Of a DNA stretch of 17,973 bases, positions 1 to 7,248 are shown piece by piece. The stretch spans positions 1 through 17,973 of the forward strand of contig JAFYRB010000073.1 in the NCBI GenBank assembly GCA_017559615.1, read 5' to 3'. The first letter of the stretch is position 1. Each line of letters starts with the position of its first letter. The position numbers and the translations under genes are program-made. Source of the stretch: Alistipes sp. (GTDB taxonomy: Bacteria > Bacteroidota > Bacteroidia > Bacteroidales > Rikenellaceae). Under the pieces are notes generated by a model. It saw only the letters and a program-made list of their open reading frames with translations. It made no database searches and had not been told where the DNA came from.

Positions 1-2
1 AA

Positions 3-128
3 GTGTACTGTTTCTATACAGCTGGAACGCAAGCCTCAAAGAATCTTGAATCTTTCCTAATTGAGGCTTTTGCAAAAAGATATGGTGCTATACCTGTTGG
101 AAACGGAGCTAGATCTTTTAGATGTTAA
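3..128 (+). CDS. C-terminal tail of an unrecognised protein, cut by window edge
   Basis: An open frame runs from the left edge to a TAA at 126-128 and gives 41 residues that end in a basic/Cys tail (ARSFRC). The stretch contains NLESFLIEAF and KRYGAIP, which look like a normal folded C-terminus rather than random translation. I do not recognise the family. Base composition is lower in GC than the rest of the window and the codons (AAA, AGA, GGA, CTA, GCT) differ from those of the genes beyond the tRNA, which would fit acquired DNA next to a tRNA gene. A perfect 9-nt inverted repeat (31-39 with 61-69) lies inside the frame. The real start is outside the window, so neither length nor function can be judged. 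Confidence 0.4.
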   Translation: MYCFYTAGTQASKNLESFLIEAFAKRYGAIPVGNGARSFRC

Positions 129-147
129 GCAAAAATTGATTTATCAA

Positions 148-164
148 GCAAGTGGAACACTTGC
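148..164. repeat. Small palindrome (7-bp stem, GAA loop)
   Basis: GCAAGTG at 148-154 pairs perfectly with CACTTGC at 158-164 around a 3-nt loop. It lies 19 nt after the stop of the partial ORF but has no T-run after it, so it is a poor terminator. It is the first of three closely spaced palindromes in the stretch between the partial ORF and the tRNA-Leu terminator. Confidence 0.6.
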
Positions 165-170
165 CTCAAG

Positions 171-191
171 TCCCCCTTTGTCAAAGGGGGA
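171..191. repeat. Palindrome TCCCCCTTT/AAAGGGGGA
   Basis: A 9-bp perfect stem (171-179 with 183-191) has a GTC loop. C5/G5 blocks of this kind are common in dispersed intergenic palindromes. No T-run follows on either strand, so I read it as a small repeat element rather than an intrinsic terminator. No second copy occurs in this window. Confidence 0.55.
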
Positions 192-221
192 TTTAGAGGG
201 AATGTAAATATGAGAGGAGTT

Positions 222-238
222 GCGAAGCTATGCTTCGC
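222..238. repeat. Small palindrome GCGAAGC-TAT-GCTTCGC
   Basis: A 7-bp perfect stem (222-228 with 232-238) has a 3-nt loop. It directly abuts the inverted copy of the tRNA 3' end that starts at 239. Read on the minus strand it lies beyond the tRNA-Leu terminator. Its function is unknown. Confidence 0.55.
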
Positions 239-316
239 GAGTCCCTTTGTTCGCACAAGGCACAAAAAAAAGACGAGCAACTCTCGCTGCTCGTCTTCGT
301 GCGGACAAAGGGACTC
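239..316. repeat. Inverted repeat pairing the tRNA-Leu 3' end with a copy beyond its terminator
   Basis: Positions 239-256 are the reverse complement of 299-316 at 17 of 18 positions (core GAGTCCCTTTGT). The right arm covers the last nucleotides of tRNA-Leu (T-arm 3' strand plus acceptor strand and discriminator). The left arm is therefore a second copy of the tRNA 3' end in the opposite orientation. The terminator hairpin (271-296) sits in the loop between the arms. Confidence 0.7.
263..297 (-). terminator. Intrinsic terminator of tRNA-Leu
   Basis: On the minus strand AGACGAGCA (rc of 288-296) pairs with TGCTCGTCT (rc of 271-279) as a 9-bp GC-rich stem with an 8-nt loop. It is followed immediately by a run of eight T. 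It starts about 4 nt after the tRNA 3' end, the normal place for a tRNA terminator. Confidence 0.9.
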
Positions 317-381
317 GAACCCCCACGCCTCTCGGCATCAGATCCTAAGTCTGACGTGGCTACCAATTACACCATGTCCGC
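300..381 (-). tRNA. tRNA-Leu, anticodon UAG
   Basis: On the minus strand GCGGACA (381-375) pairs with TGTCCGC (307-301), and A300 is the discriminator base. The D-loop carries AATTGGTAG. The anticodon stem CAGA/TCTG encloses CTTAGGA, so the anticodon is TAG (reads CUN Leu codons). A long variable arm GCC-GAGA-GGC marks a class II tRNA, and the T-loop is TTCGAGT. Length is 82 nt, typical for Leu. The 3' CCA is not encoded. A promoter lies at 438-468 and an intrinsic terminator follows directly, so the gene appears to be transcribed alone. Confidence 0.96.
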
Positions 382-437
382 AAGGATCGGCCAACGAAAT
401 ATACCCATCCGATATATCTTTTCCCTCGTTGACGCTG

Positions 438-468
438 CAAAGGTAACAACTTTTTGTAATATAACAAC
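438..468 (-). promoter_or_regulatory. Bacteroidetes-type promoter for tRNA-Leu
   Basis: The minus strand carries TACCTTTG (438-445), matching TAnnTTTG, with GTTG (465-468) 19 nt upstream in place of the -33 TTTG. The tRNA 5' end is 57 nt further on, leaving a short leader for processing. It sits back to back with the promoter of the 581 operon. Confidence 0.6.
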
Positions 469-473
469 ACCCA

Positions 474-507
474 TTTGCAATTTTATTATAATTTTTTCGT
501 ATTTTTG
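474..507 (+). promoter_or_regulatory. Bacteroidetes-type promoter for the 581-5756 operon
   Basis: TTTG at 474-477 and TATTTTTG at 500-507 are spaced by 22 nt, slightly more than the usual 19-21 of the TTTG/TAnnTTTG promoter. The expected transcription start is near 514, giving a leader of about 65 nt before the ATG at 581. Confidence 0.55.
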
Positions 508-580
508 TATCTTGAACATTGTGCGACTACCCTCGAGAGCAGTTTCCCGAAGGATGTCGCATAGCTAAAAACGATACTTT

Positions 581-2146
581 ATGCCAAAGATAATAACCCT
601 TCAGTTGTCTCCAAAACAGGCCGCAGATGAGAAGTTCTACCTTGCACGTGCCGCAGAACGTATGGGAATACGTCAGAGCGATATCGCCCTCGCGCGTGTC
701 GTGAAGCGCTCCATAGATGCGCGTCAGCGTATGGCAAAGGTGAATCTCTCGCTTGAGATTTACGTCGACCAGGAGCCGCAGCCAGCACCGCTACATTTCG
801 ACTATCCTGCGGTGGAGAATGGTGTGGAGGTTATTGTCGTAGGTTCGGGACCTGCGGGACTCTTCGCCTCGCTACGCCTTATAGAGTTGGGATACAAGCC
901 AATACTCTTGGAGCGTGGTAAGTCGGTGCTATCGCGTAAGTACGATATCGCGCAGATTAACCGCGGTGGCGAGATTAACCCCGACTCGAACTACGCCTTT
1001 GGCGAGGGTGGTGCGGGTACATTCTCGGATGGTAAGCTCTTCACACGAAGCAAGAAGCGTGGCGACTACAACAAGGCGTTGCAGACTCTGGTGTGGCACG
1101 GCGCGAATCCCGAGATTCTCTACGAGGCACATCCCCATATCGGAACAGACAAGCTCCCACGTATCATCTCGAATATCTGTCGTACCATCACCGAGAGTGG
1201 CGGTAAGGTGCTGTTCGAGAGCAAGGTTACGGGATTTATGCTCAAGGGTGACCGTATCACGGGTGTCCGTGTAGGCGATAACGTTATCGAGGGTGCTGCG
1301 GTGGTATTGGCAACAGGACACTCGGCACGCGATATCTATGAGATGTTGTACGAGGCGAATATCGCTATCGAGGCAAAGCCTTTTGCTATGGGTGTGCGTA
1401 TTGAGCATCCACAGCGCCTTATCGACAGCATCCAGTATCATCGTGCGGAGCGTGGTGAGTGGCTTCCTGCGGCGAGCTATTCGCTTGTAAGTCAGGAGGC
1501 TGGACGTGGTGTTTACTCATTCTGTATGTGTCCTGGAGGCTTCATCGTGCCAGCTATGACCGACAATAGCCAGTCGGTGGTCAATGGTATGTCGCCAAGT
1601 GGTCGTAACTCTGCCTTTGCGAACTCGGGCCTTGTTACGGAGGTGCGTCTTGAGGATTTCGCACACCTTCGCGAGCAGTGGGGTGAGTTGGCGGGCTTGC
1701 GCTATCAGCAGCTCTTCGAGGAGTTGGCACGAGAGCATAGCGGTGAGCGTCAGGTGGCTCCTGCGCAGCGTGTTTCGGATTTCGTGGCGGGCCGTGCGTC
1801 GACCTCTCTGCCACGTACGTCATATATCCCAGGTATCACAGCGTCGCGTCTCGACCAGTGGATGCCCGAGGTTATCGGCGCAAGACTTCGTAGTGGTATC
1901 GCAACCTTTGGCAAGAAGCTAAAGGGTTTTGTGTCGGATGAGGCTATTGTTGTGGGCGTGGAGTCACGTACCTCGACTCCTGTGCGTATTCCTCGTGATC
2001 CAGAGTCGCTGATGCACACGCAGATAGCGGGCTTGTTCCCTGCGGGTGAGGGTGCGGGATATGCAGGCGGTATCGTATCAGCTGCACTCGATGGAGAGCG
2101 TGTTGCAGATGCTGTGGTGCGCTACTGCAAGGCTCATAACTTCTAA
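581..2146 (+). CDS. FAD-dependent dehydrogenase (NAD(P)/FAD oxidoreductase, COG2509-like)
   Basis: This 521-residue cytosolic flavoprotein has an N-terminal extension (1-80) of alpha/beta character, then a Rossmann FAD-binding fold at about 84-113 with GSGPAG (88-93) and a closing acidic residue in LLERG. A glycine-rich loop GEGGAGTFSDGK (141-152) follows. The C-terminal GEGAGYAGG motif is the second FAD contact typical of this family. There are no transmembrane segments. The family is widespread and annotated only as an FAD-dependent dehydrogenase; its substrate is not known. It is the first gene of the operon and ends 17 nt before the GTG of a sodium symporter. The start at 581 is the first ATG in frame after the promoter and matches the usual short hydrophobic beginning (KIITLQLSP). 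Confidence 0.88.
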   Translation: MPKIITLQLSPKQAADEKFYLARAAERMGIRQSDIALARVVKRSIDARQRMAKVNLSLEIYVDQEPQPAPLHFDYPAVENGVEVIVVGSGPAGLFASLRLIELGYKPILLERGKSVLSRKYDIAQINRGGEINPDSNYAFGEGGAGTFSDGKLFTRSKKRGDYNKALQTLVWHGANPEILYEAHPHIGTDKLPRIISNICRTITESGGKVLFESKVTGFMLKGDRITGVRVGDNVIEGAAVVLATGHSARDIYEMLYEANIAIEAKPFAMGVRIEHPQRLIDSIQYHRAERGEWLPAASYSLVSQEAGRGVYSFCMCPGGFIVPAMTDNSQSVVNGMSPSGRNSAFANSGLVTEVRLEDFAHLREQWGELAGLRYQQLFEELAREHSGERQVAPAQRVSDFVAGRASTSLPRTSYIPGITASRLDQWMPEVIGARLRSGIATFGKKLKGFVSDEAIVVGVESRTSTPVRIPRDPESLMHTQIAGLFPAGEGAGYAGGIVSAALDGERVADAVVRYCKAHNF

Positions 2147-2163
2147 CGATAAACCCTGTCGAG

Positions 2164-3627
2164 GTGTCGCCCATTGTCATCATATCGACTATCGCGGGAT
2201 ATATCGCGCTTCTCTTCGTTGTGGCGTGGATATCCTCGCGTCGTAGTGCGCAGGGCTCATTCTTCACGGGAGGACGTAACACCCCACGTGTCGTAGCGGC
2301 CATAGCTATGGTTGGTGCTGCGATGTCGGGTGTCACCTATATCTCGGTGCCAGGTACTGTGGCAGCAGATAGCTTCTCCTATCTGCAAACTACACTCGGC
2401 TTCTTTGTTGGCTACGTAATCATCGCCTATCTCCTTATTCCGCTATACTATCGCTTGGGTGTGGTGTCGTTGTATGAGTACCTCGACCAGCGCTTTGGTG
2501 TTGTGGCACATCGCACAGGAGCGTGGTTCTTCTTCGTGTCGAAGATTCTCTCGGCGTCGCTACGCGCGTATATAATATGTGTGGTGCTTCAGGAGTTGCT
2601 CTACGACCACTATAATATCCCGTTTGCGGTTAACGCAGCGATAATGATGCTTCTGGTGTGGATGTACACACGTCGTGGCGGTGTGCGTACGGTGGTGTGG
2701 GTAGAGATGGTTAAGACGCTCATTATGAGTGCAGCAATTGTAGTATCTATTATATTCATTATTAAGTCTTTAGGTTGGGATTTCGGGGTTGCCCTGTCAG
2801 CCATCACCGAGAGTCACTACTCCGATATTCTGTTCTTGGATAACCCTCTTGATAGGCGTTACTTCTGGAAGCAGTTTATTGCGGGAGCGTTCCTCGTTGT
2901 TGCGATGACGGGCCTCGACCAAGATATGATGCAGACCATACTCTCGTGCCGCAATCGAAGAGATGCGCAGCGAAGTATGATGACATCCATCGTTATCCAG
3001 ATGGTGGTTATCGTATTGTTCCTCTGCCTCGGCGCGTTGTTGTATCTCTATGCCGATACGAACGATATTGCTGTCACACAGGGAGATACACTCTTTGGCT
3101 ACGTGGCTACGGAGTGCGGATTACCTACCGTTGTCGGCGTGTTGTTCTTGTTGGGCTTGGTCGCCTCGACCTACTCCTCTGCGGGTTCGGCACTTACGGC
3201 CCTTACAACCTCCTTTACCCTCGATATTCTCGATGCGAAGCGCTCGCCAGAGAGGGTGGAGAGGCTACGTAGAGTGTCACACATCGCCATTGCGATGGTT
3301 ATGATGGTGGTGATAATCATCTTCGGTTACTCGAGCGCAAGTGGCGCCATAACACTTATCTTCACGATGGCAAGCTATACCTATGGTCCGCTTCTGGGTA
3401 TGTTTGCTTTTGGATTGTTTAGTCGCCGTGAGGTGCGTGCGAGGGCTATACCCGTTATTGCTGTCTCGGCGCCTCTGGTAAGCTATATCATTGCCCAAAA
3501 CTCAGTAACGTGGTTTGGTGGCTATGTATTTAGCTATGAGGTGATTATCCTTAACGCTGCGATTACTATACTCGGAATGCTCATTGCCTCGAAGCCTCGC
3601 GCTATGGAGGTGCGTGGAGATAATTAA
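2164..3627 (+). CDS. Sodium:solute symporter family transporter
   Basis: This is a 487-residue integral membrane protein with about 13 hydrophobic segments, the size and pattern of the SSS family (Na+-coupled symport of sugars, carboxylates, amino acids or nucleosides). Seen motifs: an amphipathic loop FFTGGRNTPRVVAAIAMVGA followed by MSGVTYISVPG (TM2 region with the small-residue/Ser signature around the Na+ site), LGFFVGYVIIAYLLIPLYY, and SLYEYLDQRFG, a segment conserved in the family. The start is GTG at 2164, supported because family members in this phylum begin MSP followed by the first TM; no ATG is available nearby. The substrate cannot be told from sequence. Co-transcription with the CstA-type gene suggests uptake of small organic acids or peptides, which is inference. 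Confidence 0.9.
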   Translation: MSPIVIISTIAGYIALLFVVAWISSRRSAQGSFFTGGRNTPRVVAAIAMVGAAMSGVTYISVPGTVAADSFSYLQTTLGFFVGYVIIAYLLIPLYYRLGVVSLYEYLDQRFGVVAHRTGAWFFFVSKILSASLRAYIICVVLQELLYDHYNIPFAVNAAIMMLLVWMYTRRGGVRTVVWVEMVKTLIMSAAIVVSIIFIIKSLGWDFGVALSAITESHYSDILFLDNPLDRRYFWKQFIAGAFLVVAMTGLDQDMMQTILSCRNRRDAQRSMMTSIVIQMVVIVLFLCLGALLYLYADTNDIAVTQGDTLFGYVATECGLPTVVGVLFLLGLVASTYSSAGSALTALTTSFTLDILDAKRSPERVERLRRVSHIAIAMVMMVVIIIFGYSSASGAITLIFTMASYTYGPLLGMFAFGLFSRREVRARAIPVIAVSAPLVSYIIAQNSVTWFGGYVFSYEVIILNAAITILGMLIASKPRAMEVRGDN

Positions 3628-3658
3628 TTTGCCCTATAACCCTAATTAACGAGGTGCT

Positions 3659-5092
3659 ATGATAACCTTTCTAACTTGTCTTGCGGTGCTTATTGCGGCC
3701 TACTTCCTCTATGGTGGGCTTATGTCGCGCATCGCGGGTATCAACCCTAATGCCGATGTCCCATCAAAGACGATGTACGATGGTGTGGACTACATCCCTA
3801 TGCCACGCTGGAGGATATTTCTTATCCAGCTCCTGAATATCGCGGGTACGGGACCTATCTTTGGCGCTATCCTTGGTGCGTGCTATGGCCCTGTGGCGTT
3901 TTTGTGGATTACCTTGGGAGGTATCTTCATAGGTGCTATGCACGACTATCTCTCGGGCGTTATCTCGTTGCGTAACGGCGGTAGTAGCCTTCCAGAGATT
4001 ATTGGTAAGTATCTCGGCGGAGGTATGCATAAACTAACCCTTGTGCTTATCCCGTTGCTTATGATTTTGGTGGGTGCGGTATTTATCGTCACGCCATCGC
4101 AGATTCTTACCGACAAGACCAATCTGCCATATTTGGGCTGGGTGGCGATAATCATCGTATACTACTTTGTGGCTACGATACTTCCTGTGGATAAGATTAT
4201 CGGTAAGATATATCCGCTCTTTGGTGCTGCGCTTATCGCTATGGCTTTGTCGTTCTTCGGGGTGTTACTCTTTGGCGATTATACTATCCCAGAGCTTACC
4301 TCGGTTGAGAATATGCACTTCAATGCCCAAAACTTACCTATCGTGCCAACGCTCTTCATTAGCATTGCGTGTGGTGCGGTGTCGGGCTTCCACGCTACGC
4401 AGTCGCCACTTATGGCACGCTGCGTAACCTCGGAGTCGCAGGCTCGCCCCGTATTCTTCGGCGCTATGATTTCCGAGTCGATAATAGCACTTATATGGGC
4501 GGCGATGGCTATGGCATTCTTTGGCGGTGTGGAGGCTCTCAATGGCTTTATGACAGAGAATGGAAGCAACGCCGGTCTTGTGGTGTCGGTTATTAGCGAT
4601 ACAACGCTCGGTAAGTTGGGAAGCATCCTCGCGATTATGGGTGTTGTTATTGCGCCTATCACCTCGGGAGATACCGCCTTCCGCTCGGCCCGTCTTATTA
4701 TTGCCGATATGCTCGGCTACGACCAGAAACCGATTCTCAATCGACTCCTTGTTAGCGTACCGCTCTTTGCTATCGGTATTGCCATTGCGTTTGTTGATTT
4801 CGATGTTATCTGGCGCTACTTTGCGTGGTCTAATCAGGCGTTGTCGGTATTCACGCTATGGATGATTACGGCGTGGCTGCAGCGTAAGGGCAGCGGCTTC
4901 TACATTCTCGCCCTTGTGCCAGCGATATTTATGACCTACGTATGCTCGTCGTTTGTCTTCGTATCTACGCAGTTCGTGGGTATGGGAGCAACCACCTTGG
5001 CGTATGTCTACGGTGCTGCTACGACGGCTATAATTTCAGGATTACTAATGCTTAAAATTCGTAAAGATGTCAAACGCGGAGCTTCAATTTAA
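3659..5092 (+). CDS. cstA: Carbon starvation protein CstA family transporter
   Basis: A 477-residue polytopic membrane protein with the CstA signature: an N-terminal TM, the conserved IAGTGPIFGAILGACYGPVA segment, GAMHDYLSGVISLRNGG and GFHATQSPLMARC. CstA/BtsT proteins of enterobacteria take up peptides or pyruvate and are about 700 residues; this is the short form common in anaerobes, lacking much of the C-terminal extension. It starts 31 nt after the symporter gene, and its last 26 nt overlap the next ORF in another frame, so expression is probably coupled. The symbol follows family name; equivalence of substrate with E. coli CstA is not shown. The start ATG at 3659 is immediately followed by a hydrophobic segment. 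Confidence 0.88.
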   Translation: MITFLTCLAVLIAAYFLYGGLMSRIAGINPNADVPSKTMYDGVDYIPMPRWRIFLIQLLNIAGTGPIFGAILGACYGPVAFLWITLGGIFIGAMHDYLSGVISLRNGGSSLPEIIGKYLGGGMHKLTLVLIPLLMILVGAVFIVTPSQILTDKTNLPYLGWVAIIIVYYFVATILPVDKIIGKIYPLFGAALIAMALSFFGVLLFGDYTIPELTSVENMHFNAQNLPIVPTLFISIACGAVSGFHATQSPLMARCVTSESQARPVFFGAMISESIIALIWAAMAMAFFGGVEALNGFMTENGSNAGLVVSVISDTTLGKLGSILAIMGVVIAPITSGDTAFRSARLIIADMLGYDQKPILNRLLVSVPLFAIGIAIAFVDFDVIWRYFAWSNQALSVFTLWMITAWLQRKGSGFYILALVPAIFMTYVCSSFVFVSTQFVGMGATTLAYVYGAATTAIISGLLMLKIRKDVKRGASI

Positions 5093-5756
5093 CCCCACCG
5101 AGGATCAGACCTTCGAGCTTGAGGGTAGAGGACGTTATAACTTTGTGCGCCATAAGGAGCGTGTCGATAAACTCGTCGCGGAGGGTAGATATGCCGAGGC
5201 GTGCGAGGCGCGTTACGAGGCCTTTCAGGTGGTGATGGAGGCCTTGCCCGAGGATGAGGCTATGCCACTAAGCTGGGAACACGCCAATAGCCGCGCTGCG
5301 GTGTCAATTATCTATGGCTCGGCTGTAGACCATTTCCGTATTGGTGACGTGGAGATGGCGATGGCGCAGTTGGAGATGCTCCTTGAGTGTGACCCCGAGG
5401 ATCACTTCGAGTCGATTAATTTGTTGGCCCTCTGCTACGTGGCGATGCAGGAGTGGGAGGCCTTTGATGATATTGTTATTGACCTTACGGAGAAGTCTGC
5501 AGATGCTGTTGTGGCACGCCTCTGGGCATCATATCGCCGTGAGGGTAGCGTAGATAAGGCGCTTCTTGCGCTACTTAAGTCACGCTTTAAGGCCTTTTAC
5601 GGCGAGCTTACTGCTGCGGAGCATCCCGACGATGAGGCATTTCGACGTGATATCTCCTCGGAGCGACCTTCGCAGGGTGCCGAGGCGCGTGAGTGGTGGT
5701 TGCTCACCGAGCCACTATGGAGCGAGTTCCCGGAGTTTATCGAGGCGCTTAAATAA
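5067..5756 (+). CDS. TPR-like acidic cytosolic protein, uncharacterised
   Basis: This 229-residue soluble, acidic protein has no signal peptide. Its middle (about 75-165) reads as paired amphipathic helices of TPR type: VDHFRIGDVEMAMAQLEMLLECDP, then INLLALCYVAMQEWEAFDDIV, then further alpha-helical repeats with W and A at turn positions. Such domains are protein-binding scaffolds; I do not recognise the specific family. It is the last gene of the operon. The ATG at 5067 lies inside the end of cstA (26-nt overlap); the next in-frame Met is about 55 residues later and would remove the N-terminal helices, so the overlapping start is preferred. The terminator hairpin begins 6 nt after the stop. 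A role together with the membrane transporters is inference from position only. Confidence 0.75.
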   Translation: MSNAELQFNPTEDQTFELEGRGRYNFVRHKERVDKLVAEGRYAEACEARYEAFQVVMEALPEDEAMPLSWEHANSRAAVSIIYGSAVDHFRIGDVEMAMAQLEMLLECDPEDHFESINLLALCYVAMQEWEAFDDIVIDLTEKSADAVVARLWASYRREGSVDKALLALLKSRFKAFYGELTAAEHPDDEAFRRDISSERPSQGAEAREWWLLTEPLWSEFPEFIEALK

Positions 5757-5761
5757 AATAA

Positions 5762-5793
5762 GAGGGCTGTCCAACGTATAATGGACAGCCCTC
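5762..5793. terminator. Bidirectional terminator hairpin between convergent operons
   Basis: GAGGGCTGTCCA (5762-5773) pairs perfectly with TGGACAGCCCTC (5782-5793) across an 8-nt loop. The minus strand continues into a T-rich TTATTTTATTT, making a good terminator for the radical SAM operon; the plus-strand tail (GTTATATC) is weaker. It separates the TPR-like gene from the radical SAM gene. Confidence 0.85.
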
Positions 5794-5810
5794 GTTATAT
5801 CCTCGTAGAC

Positions 5811-6887
5811 CTATTTCGTAAGTCGCTGATAGTGGCAGATGAGCAGGTTTTCGTCATCATCGTAGAGGTGCATACCATTGCCCTCGCAGTATTGCCACAT
5901 CTTGCAGTCGGCACATTTGCCCTTCTTCGCCCACTCTCGGTTGCGGAACTTCTCGAAGCGGTTTTGCCATACGTCCCAGAAGTTATCGCGATAGATGTTG
6001 CCCTGTGTGAAGTTACCACGAACGGAGGTGCATCCCGATATATCGCCATTCACGCGGATAGAGGCGATGCCCACACCTGCGTGGCACTCGAATGGGTTGT
6101 TACGCACACGTAGCTCATAGCCACCGATGAAGCCCTCGCACGAGTAAGAAGCCTCGATAAGTCCCTCCTTGCGCGTAGCCTCGATAAACTGCATCATATA
6201 GGTGAACTCTTCGTCGTTAAGCTGAAGGTCCATATCCTTCGCTGCACGACCTACGGGGAAGATGCTGAAGAGTCGCCAGTGGCGTACACCGAGCGAGTAT
6301 AGGAACTCCTTGAACTTCTCGAGATGAGGGATAAGCGCTGGGGTTACGCACGTTACAACATCTGATGCAAGTTCCTTATCTGCCGATATCATCCTTACGG
6401 CCTCAACAGCGCGTTTGAAGCTCTCCTTATTCTGACGGATGTAGAAGTGCTGCTCCTCGAAGCCATCGAGAGATACGGTGATGGAGTGTAGTCCCGCGCG
6501 GATAAGTGAGTCAAGACGCTGGCGTGTGAGTCCAAGGCCGTTAGTCACCATACCCCAAGGGTATCCTCGGCGGTAGAGGTTTAAGCCTATCTCTTCGAGG
6601 TCCTTGCGTACCAACACCTCGCCACCCGAGAGGATTACCAACACCTTGTTAGGGTTTACGTTTGGCGTAACCTCATTGTCCAGCACGCGGAAGAAATCCT
6701 TGGCGGGCATATCCGTAAGCGTTGTGTCGATGCGGCAGTCGCTACCGCAGTGGCGACACTGAAGGTTACAGCGCAGCGTACACTCCCAAAATAGTGTGTG
6801 TAGCGTATGCTCTTTGCGGCGTATATCACGTAGCTTCTTGAATAGCTTGAGCGCTATCCACTGTCTTACTCCTAATCGTTTTCCCAT
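5811..6887 (-). CDS. Radical SAM/SPASM maturase paired with lipoproteins
   Basis: This 358-residue cytosolic enzyme has a radical SAM core with the CX3CX2C [4Fe-4S] motif at Cys40, Cys44 and Cys47, extra Cys36 and Cys51 beside it, and the GGE SAM-binding motif at 88-90. A SPASM-like C-terminal region has Cys268, Cys286, Cys325, Cys328, Cys334 and Cys351 for auxiliary clusters, including the C-x2-C-x5-C core. SPASM enzymes usually modify ribosomally made peptides or proteins. It starts 1 nt after the stop of a lipoprotein gene and is the last gene of a five-gene minus-strand operon, so it should be translationally coupled to its likely partners. From memory, NCBIfam has models for this enzyme type and its neighbour lipoprotein (TIGR04133/TIGR04134); neither function is established. 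The substrate is inferred to be one or more of the upstream lipoproteins. An alternative is anaerobic sulfatase-maturase-like activity, but no sulfatase is nearby. Confidence 0.9.
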   Translation of the reverse strand: MGKRLGVRQWIALKLFKKLRDIRRKEHTLHTLFWECTLRCNLQCRHCGSDCRIDTTLTDMPAKDFFRVLDNEVTPNVNPNKVLVILSGGEVLVRKDLEEIGLNLYRRGYPWGMVTNGLGLTRQRLDSLIRAGLHSITVSLDGFEEQHFYIRQNKESFKRAVEAVRMISADKELASDVVTCVTPALIPHLEKFKEFLYSLGVRHWRLFSIFPVGRAAKDMDLQLNDEEFTYMMQFIEATRKEGLIEASYSCEGFIGGYELRVRNNPFECHAGVGIASIRVNGDISGCTSVRGNFTQGNIYRDNFWDVWQNRFEKFRNREWAKKGKCADCKMWQYCEGNGMHLYDDDENLLICHYQRLTK

Positions 6888-6888
6888 T

Positions 6889-7242
6889 TTAGTTCTGCTT
6901 TCGTTTTAGTTCCACATCTCCCAGCTCTACATAATACTGATGTCTGGGGGCTATGACCTCTCTATCTTCGAACTCTCCGCCATTTGCCTGGCCATCCTCG
7001 TCATAAAACCAGATGCGGTCAGAGATACCTGCGACTGAGAACTCGCCACCCTCGCCCGTTCTTGCGAACTCTCCTCCATTATTCACTCGGATACCCTTTA
7101 TCGCATTGCCCTCGGTGTCTACCACGCGGCCCGAGACGATATACTCTGGGTGATACTCCTCGTAGGGTGTGCCGTAGCACGCCACGCAGGTGAGCGTCAT
7201 ACCAAATAGGGCAAATAGACGTGTTAATATTTTGCCTAACAT
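6889..7242 (-). CDS. Radical SAM-associated putative lipoprotein, paralogue 4
   Basis: A 117-residue secreted protein with an N-terminal hydrophobic signal and candidate lipid-anchor Cys22 (alternatively Cys19), followed by YGTPYEEYHPEY, a start typical of this lipoprotein family. Residues 37-60 form the carboxypeptidase-regulatory-like core (VSGRVVDTEGNAIKGIRV). The shared motif DEDGQANGGEFE is at 81-92. NNGGEFA (54-60) and GEGGEF (63-68) repeat its glycine-rich half, which the other three paralogues do not show at that place. It ends with VELGDVELK, matching the ends of the others. It is the smallest and most divergent of the four and the one directly fused by context (1-nt gap) to the radical SAM gene. 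Export to the envelope is inferred from the signal; function is unknown. Confidence 0.85.
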   Translation of the reverse strand: MLGKILTRLFALFGMTLTCVACYGTPYEEYHPEYIVSGRVVDTEGNAIKGIRVNNGGEFARTGEGGEFSVAGISDRIWFYDEDGQANGGEFEDREVIAPRHQYYVELGDVELKRKQN

Positions 7243-7248
7243 AGGACG

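Noticed and set aside
31..69. Perfect 9-nt inverted repeat AAGCCTCAA...TTGAGGCTT as a terminator or recombination site
   Set aside because: It lies inside the partial ORF with a 21-nt loop and no T-run; a chance or minor structure is as likely.
210..568. Plus-strand ORFs across the tRNA-Leu region
   Set aside because: They run antisense through a clear tRNA gene and its terminator and promoter.
929..1441. Antisense ORF of 170 residues inside the FAD-dehydrogenase gene
   Set aside because: It lies wholly inside a well-supported gene on the other strand, with no promoter and a composition typical of a shadow frame created by GNG/CGT-rich codons.
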